Assembly: GCF_019797865.1 (NCBI RefSeq)
Contig: NZ_CP081869.1
Coordinates: 3,920,501 to 3,984,500 of the forward strand
Origin: Chenggangzhangella methanolivorans
GTDB taxonomy: Bacteria > Pseudomonadota > Alphaproteobacteria > Rhizobiales > Methylopilaceae
DNA length: 64,000 bases
Direction: 5' to 3'
The notes below the pieces were generated by a model. That model worked only from the letters and a program-made list of their open reading frames with translations, was not told where the DNA came from and searched no databases. Position numbers and translations under genes: made by a program. The number at the start of each line of letters is the position of its first letter. Position 1 is the stretch's first letter. This document shows positions 35,269-44,006 of the stretch, one piece after another.

Positions 35269-37164
35269 ATGACAAAACTTCGAACGTCCGTCTCGGCGTT
35301 CACGCTGACGGCCGCTGCGGCGATCGGCGTGGCGGGAAGCATTCTCCCCGCCTTCGCGAACGACAAGCTCGTCGAGCTGTCGAACAGCGAAGAAAACTGG
35401 CCGATGACCGGCAAGACCTACAAAGCTCAGAACTACTCCAAGGCGACGCAGATCAACGCCGAGAACGTCAAGGGTCTTCGTCCGGCCTGGGCGTTTTCCA
35501 CCGGCGTGCTTCACGGCCATGAGGGCACGCCGCTCGTCATCGGCGACAAGATGTACGTGCACGGGGCGTTCCCGAACCCGACCTTCGCGCTCGACCTCAA
35601 CGAGCCGGGCAAGATCCTTTGGCAGCACAAGCCCAAGCAGGCTCCGACCGCCCGCGCGGTCGCGTGCTGCGACGTCGTCAACCGCGGCCTCGCCTACTGG
35701 CCGGGCGACGGCAAGACCGGCGCGCGCATCCTGAAGACCCAGCTCGACGGCCACATCGTGGCGCTCGACGCCGACACCGGCGCCGAGGTCTGGAAGATGG
35801 AGAACTCCGACATCAAGGTCGGCTCCACCCTTACGATCGCGCCCTACGTCATCAAGGACACGGTGCTGGTCGGCTCCTCGGGCGCAGAGCTCGGCGTGCG
35901 CGGCTACGTCACCGCCTACGACGTGAAGACCGGCGCCCAGAAGTGGCGCGCCTACGCCACCGGCCCGGACGACGAGGTCAAGCTCGCCAAGGACTTCAAC
36001 TCGAAGAACCCGCATTACGGCCAGTTCGGCCTCGGCACGAACAAGACCTGGGAAGGCGACGCCTGGAAGATCGGCGGCGGCACCAACTGGGGCTGGTACG
36101 CCTATGACCCGGACACCAACCTCTTCTACTACGGCTCGGGCAACCCGGCCCCGTGGAACGAGACCATGCGTCCGGGCGACAACAAGTGGACGATGACCAT
36201 CTGGGGTCGCGACATCGACACCGGCGAGGCCAAATTCGGCTACCAGAAGACGCCGCATGACGAATGGGACTACGCCGGCGTCAACGTCATGATGCTCTCG
36301 GAGCAGAAGGACAAGACCGGCAAGCTGCGCAAGCTCCTGACCCACCCGGACCGCAACGGCATCGTCTACACGCTCGACCGCGAGGACGGCACGCTCATCT
36401 CGGCCGACAAGCTCGACGACACCGTCAACTGGGTGAAGCAGGTCGACCTCAAGACCGGCGTCCCGGTCCGCGATCCGGAGTTCGCGACCCGCATGGACCA
36501 CAAGGCGACGGAAATCTGCCCGTCGGCGATGGGCTACCACAATCAGGGCCACGACTCGTACGATCCCGAGAAGCAGCGCTTCTACATGGGCATCAACCAC
36601 ATCTGCATGGACTGGGAGCCCTTCATGCTCCCGTACCGCGCCGGTCAGTTCTTCGTCGGCGCGACCCTGTGGATGTACCCTGGCCCGAAGGGCGACCGCC
36701 AGAACTACGAGGGTCTCGGTCAGATCAAGTCGTATGACGCGATCAACAACAAGTACGACTGGGAGAAGATGGAGCGGTTCTCGGTGTGGGGCGGCACGCT
36801 CGCGACCGCCGGCAACATCGTGTTCTACGGAACGCTCGATGGCTTCATCAAGGCTCGCGACACCCGCACCGGCGATCTGCTCTGGAAGTACCGCCTGCCG
36901 TCCGGCGTGATCGGTCACCCGATGACCTACACCCACAAGGGCGTGCAGTACGTCGCGATCTACTACGGCGTGGGCGGCTGGCCGGGCGTGGGCCTGGTGT
37001 TCGACCTGAACGATCCGACGGCCGGTCTCGGCGCGGTGGGCGCGTTCAAGAACCTCGCCAACTACACCCAGATGGGCGGCGGCGTGCAGGTCTTCTCGCT
37101 CAATGGCAAGAACCCCTACGACGACGTCAATGTCGGCGAGTGGACGGGCAAGCAGGGCGGCTGA
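35269..37164 (+). CDS. mxaF: Methanol dehydrogenase large subunit, Ca2+-type (MxaF)
   Basis: This is the periplasmic PQQ enzyme that oxidises methanol to formaldehyde, the alpha subunit of an alpha2beta2 complex with MxaI. The 631-residue precursor has a signal peptide ending at about residue 31 (PAFA, then NDKLVEL). Diagnostic features are [21 protein letters not shown], the vicinal disulfide Cys pair in [11 protein letters not shown], which covers PQQ, and tryptophan-docking propeller repeats. The active-site Asp is in [10 protein letters not shown]. The residue two positions after that Asp is Ala, as in Ca2+-dependent MxaF, and not the Asp of lanthanide XoxF enzymes. It is intact. A strong hairpin after the stop probably raises its expression over the downstream genes. 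Confidence 0.98.
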   Translation: MTKLRTSVSAFTLTAAAAIGVAGSILPAFANDKLVELSNSEENWPMTGKTYKAQNYSKATQINAENVKGLRPAWAFSTGVLHGHEGTPLVIGDKMYVHGAFPNPTFALDLNEPGKILWQHKPKQAPTARAVACCDVVNRGLAYWPGDGKTGARILKTQLDGHIVALDADTGAEVWKMENSDIKVGSTLTIAPYVIKDTVLVGSSGAELGVRGYVTAYDVKTGAQKWRAYATGPDDEVKLAKDFNSKNPHYGQFGLGTNKTWEGDAWKIGGGTNWGWYAYDPDTNLFYYGSGNPAPWNETMRPGDNKWTMTIWGRDIDTGEAKFGYQKTPHDEWDYAGVNVMMLSEQKDKTGKLRKLLTHPDRNGIVYTLDREDGTLISADKLDDTVNWVKQVDLKTGVPVRDPEFATRMDHKATEICPSAMGYHNQGHDSYDPEKQRFYMGINHICMDWEPFMLPYRAGQFFVGATLWMYPGPKGDRQNYEGLGQIKSYDAINNKYDWEKMERFSVWGGTLATAGNIVFYGTLDGFIKARDTRTGDLLWKYRLPSGVIGHPMTYTHKGVQYVAIYYGVGGWPGVGLVFDLNDPTAGLGAVGAFKNLANYTQMGGGVQVFSLNGKNPYDDVNVGEWTGKQGG

Positions 37165-37196
37165 CGCTCTGACCGCCTGACCTCAAACCAGCATGA

Positions 37197-37231
37197 GCTC
37201 CCGCCGGACCGCGCTCCGGCCCGGCGGGAGC
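37197..37231 (+). terminator. Stem-loop after mxaF (attenuator or 3' stabiliser)
   Basis: GCTCCCGCCGG and CCGGCGGGAGC form a perfect 11-bp stem with a 13-base loop, 33 bases after the mxaF stop and about 110 bases before mxaJ. No U-tract follows. It can explain an excess of mxaF message over the rest of the operon. Confidence 0.7.
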
Positions 37232-37339
37232 CGCTTCCCCAAAGCATCAGCAATTCAAGGGTTCGCGCCCGAACAAGGACGGCCCGCCGGCGGACGCCGG
37301 ACGAGAAGCCGCAGACGGCGCACAGGGAGACGACGTCCG

Positions 37340-38188
37340 ATGATCCGCATTTCGACCGCGCGGCGCGCGCTGACTGGAGCCGCGCTCCTCGCCGCTCCGT
37401 TCGCAGCCTCCCAGAGCGCCTCCGCCGCCGAGCCGCTCAAGGTCTGCGCCTCCAAGATCGAGGCGCCGTACTCCACCGAAAAGGGCGACGGGCTCGAGAA
37501 CAGGATCGCGAACGTCGTGGCCAAGGCCATGGGCCGCGAGATCGAGTTCGTCTGGTTCGACCGCGCCGCGATCTATCTGGTGCGCGACGGCCTCGACAAG
37601 AATCTCTGCGACGTCGTGTTCGGCGTCGACAGCGACGACGAGCGCGTGCTCGCCACCAAGCCGATCTACCGCACCGGCTATGTCTACGTGACCAAGTCCG
37701 AAGGCGGCCCGGAGCTCGGCTCGAACTGGAAGGGTCTGGAGAAGACCGACGCGACCCGCTTCGCGGTCCGCTTCTCCACGCCCGCGGAACTGATCCTCAA
37801 GGAGGCCGGCAAATACGAGGACAACGTGTCCTACGGCCTGTCGCTCGTGAACTTCCAGGACAAGCGGAACAAATACACCCAGGTCGAGGCCGGCAAGCTC
37901 GTCAGCGAGGTCGTCAACGGCGACGCCGACGCCGCGATCGCCTTCGCGCCCGACGTCGCCCGCTACGTCAAGGGCGCCTCGACCCCGCTCAAGATGACCA
38001 TGATCGAAGACGACTTCGCCCGTTCCGACGGGCTGAAGATCCCGCTGCATTTCGATCAGTCGATCGGCGTCCGGAAGGACGACGAGAAGCTTCGCGCAGA
38101 ACTCGACGCCGCGATCGCCAAGGCCAAGCCCGAGATCGACCGAGCTCTGAGCGATGAAGGCGTGCCCGTGCTGCCGCCCAACGCCTGA
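37340..38188 (+). CDS. mxaJ: Methanol oxidation protein MxaJ
   Basis: This is a periplasmic solute-binding-protein-like factor of the methanol dehydrogenase system, thought to help assemble or stabilise MxaFI. The 282-residue product has a signal peptide (AALLAAPFAASQSASA) and SBP-type blocks LKVCASKIEAPYST, GLENRIANVVAKAMGREIEFVW, VFGVDSDDERVLATKPIYRT and AFAPDVARYVKG. The start ATG at 37340 follows AGGGAGA. An upstream in-frame start would add 49 Arg-rich residues and is rejected. It is second in the operon, after mxaF and the stem-loop. Confidence 0.95.
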   Translation: MIRISTARRALTGAALLAAPFAASQSASAAEPLKVCASKIEAPYSTEKGDGLENRIANVVAKAMGREIEFVWFDRAAIYLVRDGLDKNLCDVVFGVDSDDERVLATKPIYRTGYVYVTKSEGGPELGSNWKGLEKTDATRFAVRFSTPAELILKEAGKYEDNVSYGLSLVNFQDKRNKYTQVEAGKLVSEVVNGDADAAIAFAPDVARYVKGASTPLKMTMIEDDFARSDGLKIPLHFDQSIGVRKDDEKLRAELDAAIAKAKPEIDRALSDEGVPVLPPNA

Positions 38189-38234
38189 AACGGCGTCGGC
38201 GCAGCATCCCACACAGCTATCGATGTGAGTTCTT

Positions 38235-38807
38235 ATGCTTGATCGTCTCTCTCTTTCCGCAGCAGCCGTCTGTCTGCTGTTCGCGCTCGGCGCCCCTGCG
38301 GCGCAGGCGGACATTTCGCTCAACAACACCGTCACGGGCGAGCCGCTGAACCTCGACGACGCGCCCGCCGACGGCAAGGACGTCGCCGCGTTCAAGGAGT
38401 TCATGCAGACCGGCAAGAACCCCTATCTCGGCAAGCCCGATTGCCTGGCCAAAGGCGAGGAGCTGTTCAGCGGGGCCTGCTCGGGCTGCCACGGACATCT
38501 CGCGGAAGGCAAGATCGGCCCCGGCCTCAACGACGACTACTGGACCTATCCGCAGAACACGACCGACAAGGGCATGTTCGAGACAGTCTTCGGCGGCGCG
38601 AGCGGCCAGATGGGTCCGATGTACAACTCGGTCAACGTCGACGAGATGCTGCTCGTGATGGCCTGGGTCCGCCATCTCTACGTCGGCTCTCCGGACAAGG
38701 CCGAATGGCTGGACGAGGGAGCGCGCAAGACGCTCGCGAAATACGACGGCAAGCCGGCTCCCAAGCCCGGCGCCGACGCGCCCGCCGAATGCAAGATGGG
38801 CGGCTGA
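38235..38807 (+). CDS. mxaG: Cytochrome c-L, electron acceptor of methanol dehydrogenase (MxaG)
   Basis: This periplasmic c-type cytochrome accepts electrons from MxaFI and passes them to the respiratory chain. The 190-residue precursor has a signal peptide (AAVCLLFALGAPAAQA). Its single heme site is CSGCH, within ELFSGACSGCHGHLAEGKIGP. The cytochrome cL-specific region DDYWTYPQNTTDKGMFETVFGG is followed by a Met-containing stretch (GQMGPMYNSV) that may hold the sixth ligand. It lies between mxaJ and mxaI, the conserved order. Confidence 0.96.
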   Translation: MLDRLSLSAAAVCLLFALGAPAAQADISLNNTVTGEPLNLDDAPADGKDVAAFKEFMQTGKNPYLGKPDCLAKGEELFSGACSGCHGHLAEGKIGPGLNDDYWTYPQNTTDKGMFETVFGGASGQMGPMYNSVNVDEMLLVMAWVRHLYVGSPDKAEWLDEGARKTLAKYDGKPAPKPGADAPAECKMGG

Positions 38808-38908
38808 GGATCTGCGCCGGGGGGCCGGCGCGGGACTGGCGCGGCTCACGTCCGCGTCCAGACGACTGCAGGACGACCAGAAGTCTGAAAGAACGAGGAA
38901 ACGCACTC

Positions 38909-39217
38909 ATGACCACCACGTCTCGCATCGCCGGCCTCGTGGCCGCAGCCGCTCTCACGGCCGCTTTCGCGTCCGCTCCCGCGCTCGCCTATGACGGCAC
39001 CAACTGCAAGGAGCCCGGCGTCTGCTGGGAGCCCAAGCCCGGCTATCCGGAGAAGTCGAAGATCACCGGCTCGAAGTACGACCCGAAGCATGACCCCAAG
39101 CAGGTCGCCAAGCAGTCGGAGTCGATCAAGCAGATGGAAGAGCGTAACGCCAAGCGCGCCGAGAACTTCGCCAAGACCGGCAAGTTCGTCTACGACGTCT
39201 CGAAGATCTCGAATTGA
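38909..39217 (+). CDS. mxaI: Methanol dehydrogenase small subunit (MxaI)
   Basis: This is the beta subunit wrapped around MxaF in the periplasm. The 102-residue precursor has a signal peptide (AALTAAFASAPALA), giving a mature start YDGTNCKEPGVCWEPKPGYP with the two Cys that form the known disulfide. The C-terminal helix is Lys/Glu-rich (KQVAKQSESIKQMEERNAK). The start follows a GAGGAAA ribosome-binding site. MxaI is found only with Ca2+-type MxaF enzymes and not with XoxF, which agrees with the MxaF active site. Confidence 0.97.
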   Translation: MTTTSRIAGLVAAAALTAAFASAPALAYDGTNCKEPGVCWEPKPGYPEKSKITGSKYDPKHDPKQVAKQSESIKQMEERNAKRAENFAKTGKFVYDVSKISN

Positions 39218-39441
39218 GATGAGCGTCCCGTCCGAAAAACATGTCGGCGGGTCGCATCCTGATCCCAGGCGGTCCGCGAAACCATGCGGACCGCGCCCTC
39301 TCGTCGCCGGGGCGGGTGTCTTCCGACCGCCCCAAGGGATGGCGACGCGCACCTGACGGCCGCCGTCGTCCGAGCCCTCGCCACAAGCTGGCGGGACGGC
39401 GCGGCGGCCGCCTTTTCCAAGAAGAAAAAGGGCGAGGTCCA

Positions 39442-40503
39442 ATGACCCCCACCTCGATCGCCGAGCGTCGGTCCGCCGGCGACGGCGCCCCGGACATTTC
39501 GCTCGACGACTGGCGCGCCAAGGCGCTCGCTTTCGAGGCCGAGGTCTCGCGCGCGGTGATCGGTCAGCCGCATGTGGTGCGTCTGCTCACCATCGCGCTG
39601 TTCGCCCGCGGCCATGTGCTGCTCGAAGGCGACGTCGGCGTCGGCAAGACCACGATCCTGCGCGCGGTGGCGCATGCTCTCGGCGGGCCGTTCGAACGGA
39701 TCGAGGGCACGGTCGACCTGATGCCGACCGACATGCTCTACGCCGCCTATATCGATGACGCCGGCAAGCCGCGCGTCGATCCGGGCCCGGCGCTTCGCCA
39801 TGGCGAAGACCTCGCGGTCTTCTTCTTCAACGAGATCAACCGCGCTCGTCCGCAGGTGCACTCGCTTCTGCTGCGCCTGATGGCCGAGCGAAGCGTGACG
39901 GCCTTCGGCAAGGACTGGAGCTTTCCCCATCTCGTCGTCTTCGCCGACCGCAACCGCGTCGAGAAGGAAGAGACGTTCGAACTGCCGGCCGCCGCCCGCG
40001 ACCGCTTCCTGATGGAGATCGGGGTCGAGACCCCGCACGACGCCGACATCAGGCGCGAGCTCGTCTTCGATCCGCGCTTTCACGACGTCGACCGTCTCAT
40101 CGGCGGGCTGAAGAGGGCGGTGCTCGACCATCGCGGCCTGAACGAAGCGGGCCGCGCCATCCAGACGTCGGTCTCCACGAGCCTGACGCTCGAGCATTAC
40201 GTGCTCGCCCTCTGGGACGCGCTGCGCGCCCCGGCGCGCGCCGGGATCGTGATCGACGGCGTCGACATGGACCGCCTGATCCTCGCCGGCGGCTCTCCGC
40301 GCGGCGTCGGCGCGCTCGTTCGGGCTGCGCGCGTGCGCGCCTGGCTCGAGGGGCGCGACATGGTGCTGCCCGAGGACGTGCGCGCCGTGTTCGCGCCGGT
40401 GATGGCGCACCGCATCTTCCTCGATCCGATCTACGAGCCCCGCCGCGAGCGCATCGTGCGGGCGCTCTGCGGCCAGACGTTCGACAAGGTGCCGGCCCCG
40501 TGA
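39442..40503 (+). CDS. mxaR: MoxR-type AAA+ ATPase (MxaR)
   Basis: This is a cytoplasmic AAA+ chaperone of the MoxR group required for active methanol dehydrogenase. It has 353 residues. Motifs are Walker A LEGDVGVGKTTILR, MoxR-typical RIEGTVDLMPTDMLYA, Walker B region LAVFFFNEINRARPQVHSLLL, sensor 1 VVFADRNRVEKEETFELP and arginine-finger AARDRFLM. The Walker B usually reads DEINR, and NEINR here is typical of this branch. It starts at ATG 39442 after GCGAGG. The stop overlaps mxaS, its DUF58 partner. Confidence 0.95.
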   Translation: MTPTSIAERRSAGDGAPDISLDDWRAKALAFEAEVSRAVIGQPHVVRLLTIALFARGHVLLEGDVGVGKTTILRAVAHALGGPFERIEGTVDLMPTDMLYAAYIDDAGKPRVDPGPALRHGEDLAVFFFNEINRARPQVHSLLLRLMAERSVTAFGKDWSFPHLVVFADRNRVEKEETFELPAAARDRFLMEIGVETPHDADIRRELVFDPRFHDVDRLIGGLKRAVLDHRGLNEAGRAIQTSVSTSLTLEHYVLALWDALRAPARAGIVIDGVDMDRLILAGGSPRGVGALVRAARVRAWLEGRDMVLPEDVRAVFAPVMAHRIFLDPIYEPRRERIVRALCGQTFDKVPAP

Positions 40504-41369
40504 CGCGGACGGCCGGCGGCGGCGAACGCGCCGATCTGCCTTACCGTCTGTTCGGCCGGGCGCGCGGGGTCGCGCCGGGGATCCACCGGGCGCTCGGCGC
40601 CGGGCTCAACGGCGCGTTCCTTCGCCATGGCTCCCTGCTCGACGCGCCCGACGCGCGCCGCATCGACGTGCGCGCCTCGATCACCGATCCGTTCGGCGGC
40701 GTAAAGGTCCGCCGCTTCGAGAACCGCGCCCGCATCGACGTCTTCGTGGCGTTGGATCTCTCTGGCTCGATGGCGTTCGGCCGAGCCGAGAACGAGGACC
40801 CGGTCGCGGATTTCTGCGCTGCGGTCGCCCATGCGGCGCTGCGCAGCCAGGACCGCTTCGGCATGATCGCGGCCGGTCCTCGCCCGCGCGCAGACCTTGC
40901 GCTGCGCGCGACCCGCCGGGCCGGACTGCCGGACGAGATCTGGCGGAAGGTCGCGCAGGACGCCGGCGAGGGCAGGGGCGTCGCCGGCCTTCTCGACATG
41001 CTCGACGAGCTTCCCCAGCGCCGTTCGCTCGTCTTCGTGGTCTCGGACTTCTTGCTGCCGGAGCCGGATATCGAGGAACTGCTCGGCCGGCTCTGGCGCC
41101 ACGACGTCGCGCCGATCGTCGTCCGCTCGAGCGCGATCGAGACGCGGCTGCCGCGCTTCGGCCTCGTGGAGACGCGCGATCTGGAGACCGGACGCCGCCG
41201 CACGGTGCTGATGCGCCGTTCGCTGCGCGAGGCCTGGCTCGCCCACGCCCGCGAGCGCCGCGCCTCGCTCGACCGGCTGTTCCGGCGCCACGGCCGGCCG
41301 GCCTTCGACCTCGTCGACCGGTTCGATCCCGACGCCTTCGCCGACCACCTCCTGTCGGGGGGCGTGTGA
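40500..41369 (+). CDS. mxaS: DUF58/vWA-like protein MxaS
   Basis: This 289-residue protein starts at a GTG overlapping the mxaR stop. It contains the DUF58 core DVRASITDPFGGVKVRRFENRA-type and a MIDAS-like metal site DLSGSMAFG. It is the usual partner of MoxR ATPases and is needed with MxaR, A, C, K and L for Ca2+ insertion or assembly of methanol dehydrogenase. No membrane span is evident, so it is probably cytoplasmic. It is intact and overlaps mxaA by one base (TGATG). Confidence 0.93.
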   Translation: MTRTAGGGERADLPYRLFGRARGVAPGIHRALGAGLNGAFLRHGSLLDAPDARRIDVRASITDPFGGVKVRRFENRARIDVFVALDLSGSMAFGRAENEDPVADFCAAVAHAALRSQDRFGMIAAGPRPRADLALRATRRAGLPDEIWRKVAQDAGEGRGVAGLLDMLDELPQRRSLVFVVSDFLLPEPDIEELLGRLWRHDVAPIVVRSSAIETRLPRFGLVETRDLETGRRRTVLMRRSLREAWLAHARERRASLDRLFRRHGRPAFDLVDRFDPDAFADHLLSGGV

Positions 41370-42433
41370 TGCGGTTCGGCGAAAGAGCTGCGCGCTTCGA
41401 GACGCGCCCCTGCGGCCCGCTCCCCGGCGTGAGGAGCATGATCGCAAAGAAGCCTTGTCCTCATTTCGGAGACTTCGCCGATCCTCATGCTGGGGAGGCC
41501 GCCGCAGCAGGGCATTTCGAAGCGCGCAGCGTCGTCGCCGCTGCGGCGCTTGCGGTCGCTTTCGCGCTTCCGGCCCCCGCCGCCGCCCAGATTCTTGACC
41601 GATCGATGACCGCGCCCCAACCCTTCGGCGTGCTGCTCGGCGACGTCTTCACGCTGAAGACCCGGGTCGACGTCGCGCCGCCGTTCAGGCTCGATCCCTC
41701 GGCGCTGCCGAAGCCGGGGCCGGTGACCTACTGGCTCGATCTGCGTTCGGTCTCGTCGACCGAGCGCAAGGGTCCGAACGGCGCGACGCGCTACGAGATC
41801 TCGGCCGAATACCAGACCTTCTACGCCCCGCTCGAGGCGATCGAGCAGACCACGCCGCCCATGAAGCTGGTCGTGGTCGACGACGCCGGCAAGCGCGTCG
41901 AAGCGGACGGCGCGAGCTGGAGCTTCATCACCTCGCCGCTGCGCCCGATCGCGGCGACCGCGGGCGGCGGCTCGGCCTATGGCCTCAGGCCCGACGCCGC
42001 GCCGCGCCTTCCCTCGCTGCGTTCGGCTGAGATCAAGGTCGCGGCGGCCGGCGTCGCCGCGCTGCTCGCGCTCGCCTGGCTCGCCTTCGCGCGCGCCTGG
42101 CCGCCCTTCCACAAGCGCCCGGCGCGGCCCTTCGCGGCCGCCGTCCGAAGCGTGGCGCGGGCGGCGAGAGGCGGCGAGGAGGGGTGGCGCTCCGCCGCGC
42201 TCGCCCTCCACCGCGCCTTCGACGCGGCGGCGGGCAGGCGGCTCCTGGGCGAAGACCTCGCGGCCTTCCTCGCCGACCGCCCGTCGTTTCAGCAGCAAGA
42301 TGCTGGAATCAGAAGATTTTTCGACGCCTCGCGGATCGCCTTCTTCGGGCGCGGCAGGCCGGGCGCCGACATGCCGGCGAGCGAACTCGTGGCGCTGTCG
42401 CGCTCGCTCGCCGCCGCGGAACGCGCCACGTGA
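41369..42433 (+). CDS. mxaA: Methanol dehydrogenase Ca2+-insertion protein MxaA, with a repeat-encoded N-terminus
   Basis: MxaA is an exported, membrane-anchored factor needed for Ca2+ insertion into methanol dehydrogenase. The 354-residue product has the expected hydrophobic signal (VVAAAALAVAFALPAPAAAQ), but it begins at about residue 54. Residues about 8-54 (from RFETRPCGPLPG to GHFEAR) are encoded by a composite palindromic repeat, 41389-41528, inserted in frame behind the start. No alternative start lies between repeat and signal. The periplasmic part (TAPQPFGVLLGDVFTLKTRV) is followed by a C-terminal span (AGVAALLALAWLAFA) and a cytoplasmic tail. Neighbours overlap on both sides. Confidence 0.9.
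   Translation: MRFGERAARFETRPCGPLPGVRSMIAKKPCPHFGDFADPHAGEAAAAGHFEARSVVAAAALAVAFALPAPAAAQILDRSMTAPQPFGVLLGDVFTLKTRVDVAPPFRLDPSALPKPGPVTYWLDLRSVSSTERKGPNGATRYEISAEYQTFYAPLEAIEQTTPPMKLVVVDDAGKRVEADGASWSFITSPLRPIAATAGGGSAYGLRPDAAPRLPSLRSAEIKVAAAGVAALLALAWLAFARAWPPFHKRPARPFAAAVRSVARAARGGEEGWRSAALALHRAFDAAAGRRLLGEDLAAFLADRPSFQQQDAGIRRFFDASRIAFFGRGRPGADMPASELVALSRSLAAAERAT
41389..41528. repeat. Composite palindromic repeat inside the mxaA coding sequence
   Basis: TGCGCGCTTCGAGACGCGCCC on the left and GGGCATTTCGAAGCGCGCA on the right are inverted copies around a centre containing CCGGCGTGAGGAGCATGA and CCTCATGCTGGGGAGG. The layout is the same as the element at 2896-3024. Its 140 bases translate without a stop in the mxaA frame. 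Confidence 0.75.
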
Positions 42434-43452
42434 GCGCGCTTGGCTTCGACCACCTCTGGCCGCTCCTCCTGCTCGCCTTGGGGGCTCTGCCGTTCCTGGC
42501 CTCGCCGCTGCGGCTGTCGCCGGCGCCCTCCGACGACGTCGTGCCGCCCGACCCGCTGTCGGCGGCGATCGGCGTCGGGCTGTCGGTCCTCGGCGCGCTG
42601 GCGCTCATCGCTCTGGTTCTTGGCCTCGCGGGGCTTCACCGGCGCGACCAGGTGGTCGAGCGCCGGGGGACAGGCGCCAACATCGTGCTGCTGCTCGACC
42701 GCTCCTCCAGCATGGATTCGACCTTCGCCAACCGCTCTCCGGACGGCAAGGAGGAGTCGAAATCCGTCGCCGCCCGGCGCCTCCTCACCGACTTCGCCGC
42801 CCGCCGCCCCGCCGATCGCGTGGCGGTGGCGGCGTTCTCGACCTCGCCGATGCCCATCGTCCCGATGACCGACCGCCACGAGGCGGTGCGGGCCGCCATC
42901 GCCGCGATCGACCGGCCGGGCCTCGCCCACACCGACGTCGGCCGCGGATTGGCGCTCGCCTTCTCGATGTTCGACGACGCGTCGTCCGAGAGCTCCAGGG
43001 CTTTGGTGCTGGTTTCGGACGGGGCGGCGGTGATCGACCGGCGGGTCCAGGACGCGCTGCGCGACGCCGCCGCCCGCGATCCGGTGCGGCTCTACTGGCT
43101 GTTTCTGCGCACACAAGGGTCCAAGGGGATCTACGACAAACCGCCGCCCGGCGAGCCCGACGTCCCGCAGACCTATCCCGAGCGTCACCTCGACATCTTC
43201 TTCAAATCGCTCGGTCTGCCCTACCGCGCCTTCGAGGCGCGCGGGGCGGCGGAGGTTTCGGCGGCCATCAAGGAGATCGACCAGCTCGAACAGCGGCCCA
43301 CGACCTATTTCGAGACCGTCCCGCGGCAGGACCTCGACTGGCTCTGCTACTGGGTCGCGGCGCTTGCGAGCGCTCTCCTTCTTGGGGCGAAGCTGCTCGA
43401 GCGCCGCCTCGACGAACCGGCCGCCGGCCGCGACCTGAGGAGCGCGTCATGA
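42430..43452 (+). CDS. mxaC: vWA-domain membrane protein MxaC
   Basis: The 340-residue protein begins at a GTG overlapping the mxaA stop. Two N-terminal spans (LWPLLLLALGALPFLA and GLSVLGALALIALVLGLAG) precede a von Willebrand A domain with MIDAS motif LLDRSSSMDS, a Thr in LAHTDVGRG and Asp in VLVSDGAAV. A C-terminal span lies near WVAALASALLLGA. It is required for Ca2+ incorporation into methanol dehydrogenase, with the vWA domain probably facing the periplasm. It overlaps mxaK by four bases (ATGA). Confidence 0.93.
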   Translation: MSALGFDHLWPLLLLALGALPFLASPLRLSPAPSDDVVPPDPLSAAIGVGLSVLGALALIALVLGLAGLHRRDQVVERRGTGANIVLLLDRSSSMDSTFANRSPDGKEESKSVAARRLLTDFAARRPADRVAVAAFSTSPMPIVPMTDRHEAVRAAIAAIDRPGLAHTDVGRGLALAFSMFDDASSESSRALVLVSDGAAVIDRRVQDALRDAAARDPVRLYWLFLRTQGSKGIYDKPPPGEPDVPQTYPERHLDIFFKSLGLPYRAFEARGAAEVSAAIKEIDQLEQRPTTYFETVPRQDLDWLCYWVAALASALLLGAKLLERRLDEPAAGRDLRSAS

Positions 43453-44006
43453 GGCTTGGCGCGTTGAAAAGCCTGGCGCCCATGGTAGCGGTTTGCGCGG
43501 CGGCGGCGTGGCTTTCCGCCGCCATCTGGACGCTCCAGGGCGAGCGCGCCGAACGCGCCGTCTTCATCGCGCTCGCGTCGAAACGCGACGTCGCCCCGCC
43601 CGACGACGCGAGCGCCGAACTCGTCTTCGCCCGCGCCCATTTTCTGCTCGTTCGCGACCGGATCGACGAGGCCCAGTCGCTCGTCGGGCGCATCGTCGGG
43701 CAGGGCGACCGGCACGTCACGGCGCGCTTCTACTACGACGTCGGCAACGCCCGCGCGCGCCGGGCCGTCGGCGCGGTGGAGGCCAGCCAGATCGACAAGG
43801 CGATCCCGGAGGTGCGCCTCGCCAAGGACGCGTTCCGCGCGTCGCTGCGCGCCGATCCGGGCCTCTGGGACGCCCGCTACAACCTCGACGTCGTCATGCG
43901 GCTCGTGCGCGACTTCCCCGAATTCGAGGGGCTGGAGGAGGAGACCAAGGCCCAGCCGAAGAAGCTCTGGACGGATCTCCCCGGCCGCCCGCGGGGGCTG
44001 CCGTGA
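43449..44006 (+). CDS. mxaK: Methanol oxidation protein MxaK
   Basis: A 185-residue protein has one N-terminal span (LAPMVAVCAAAAWLSAAIW) and a periplasmic helical part with tetratricopeptide-like character (AELVFARAHFLLVRDRIDEAQ, FYYDVGNARARRA, LWDARYNLDVVMRLV). MxaK is needed for Ca2+ insertion into methanol dehydrogenase with MxaA and MxaL. The start overlaps the mxaC stop and the stop overlaps the mxaL GTG, indicating tight coupling. It is normal in length and intact. Confidence 0.92.
   Translation: MRLGALKSLAPMVAVCAAAAWLSAAIWTLQGERAERAVFIALASKRDVAPPDDASAELVFARAHFLLVRDRIDEAQSLVGRIVGQGDRHVTARFYYDVGNARARRAVGAVEASQIDKAIPEVRLAKDAFRASLRADPGLWDARYNLDVVMRLVRDFPEFEGLEEETKAQPKKLWTDLPGRPRGLP

Noticed and set aside
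34993..36936. Long open frame on the minus strand opposite mxaF (647 codons)
   Set aside because: Val/Arg/His-rich antisense shadow of mxaF with no domain, and it spans the mxaF promoter.
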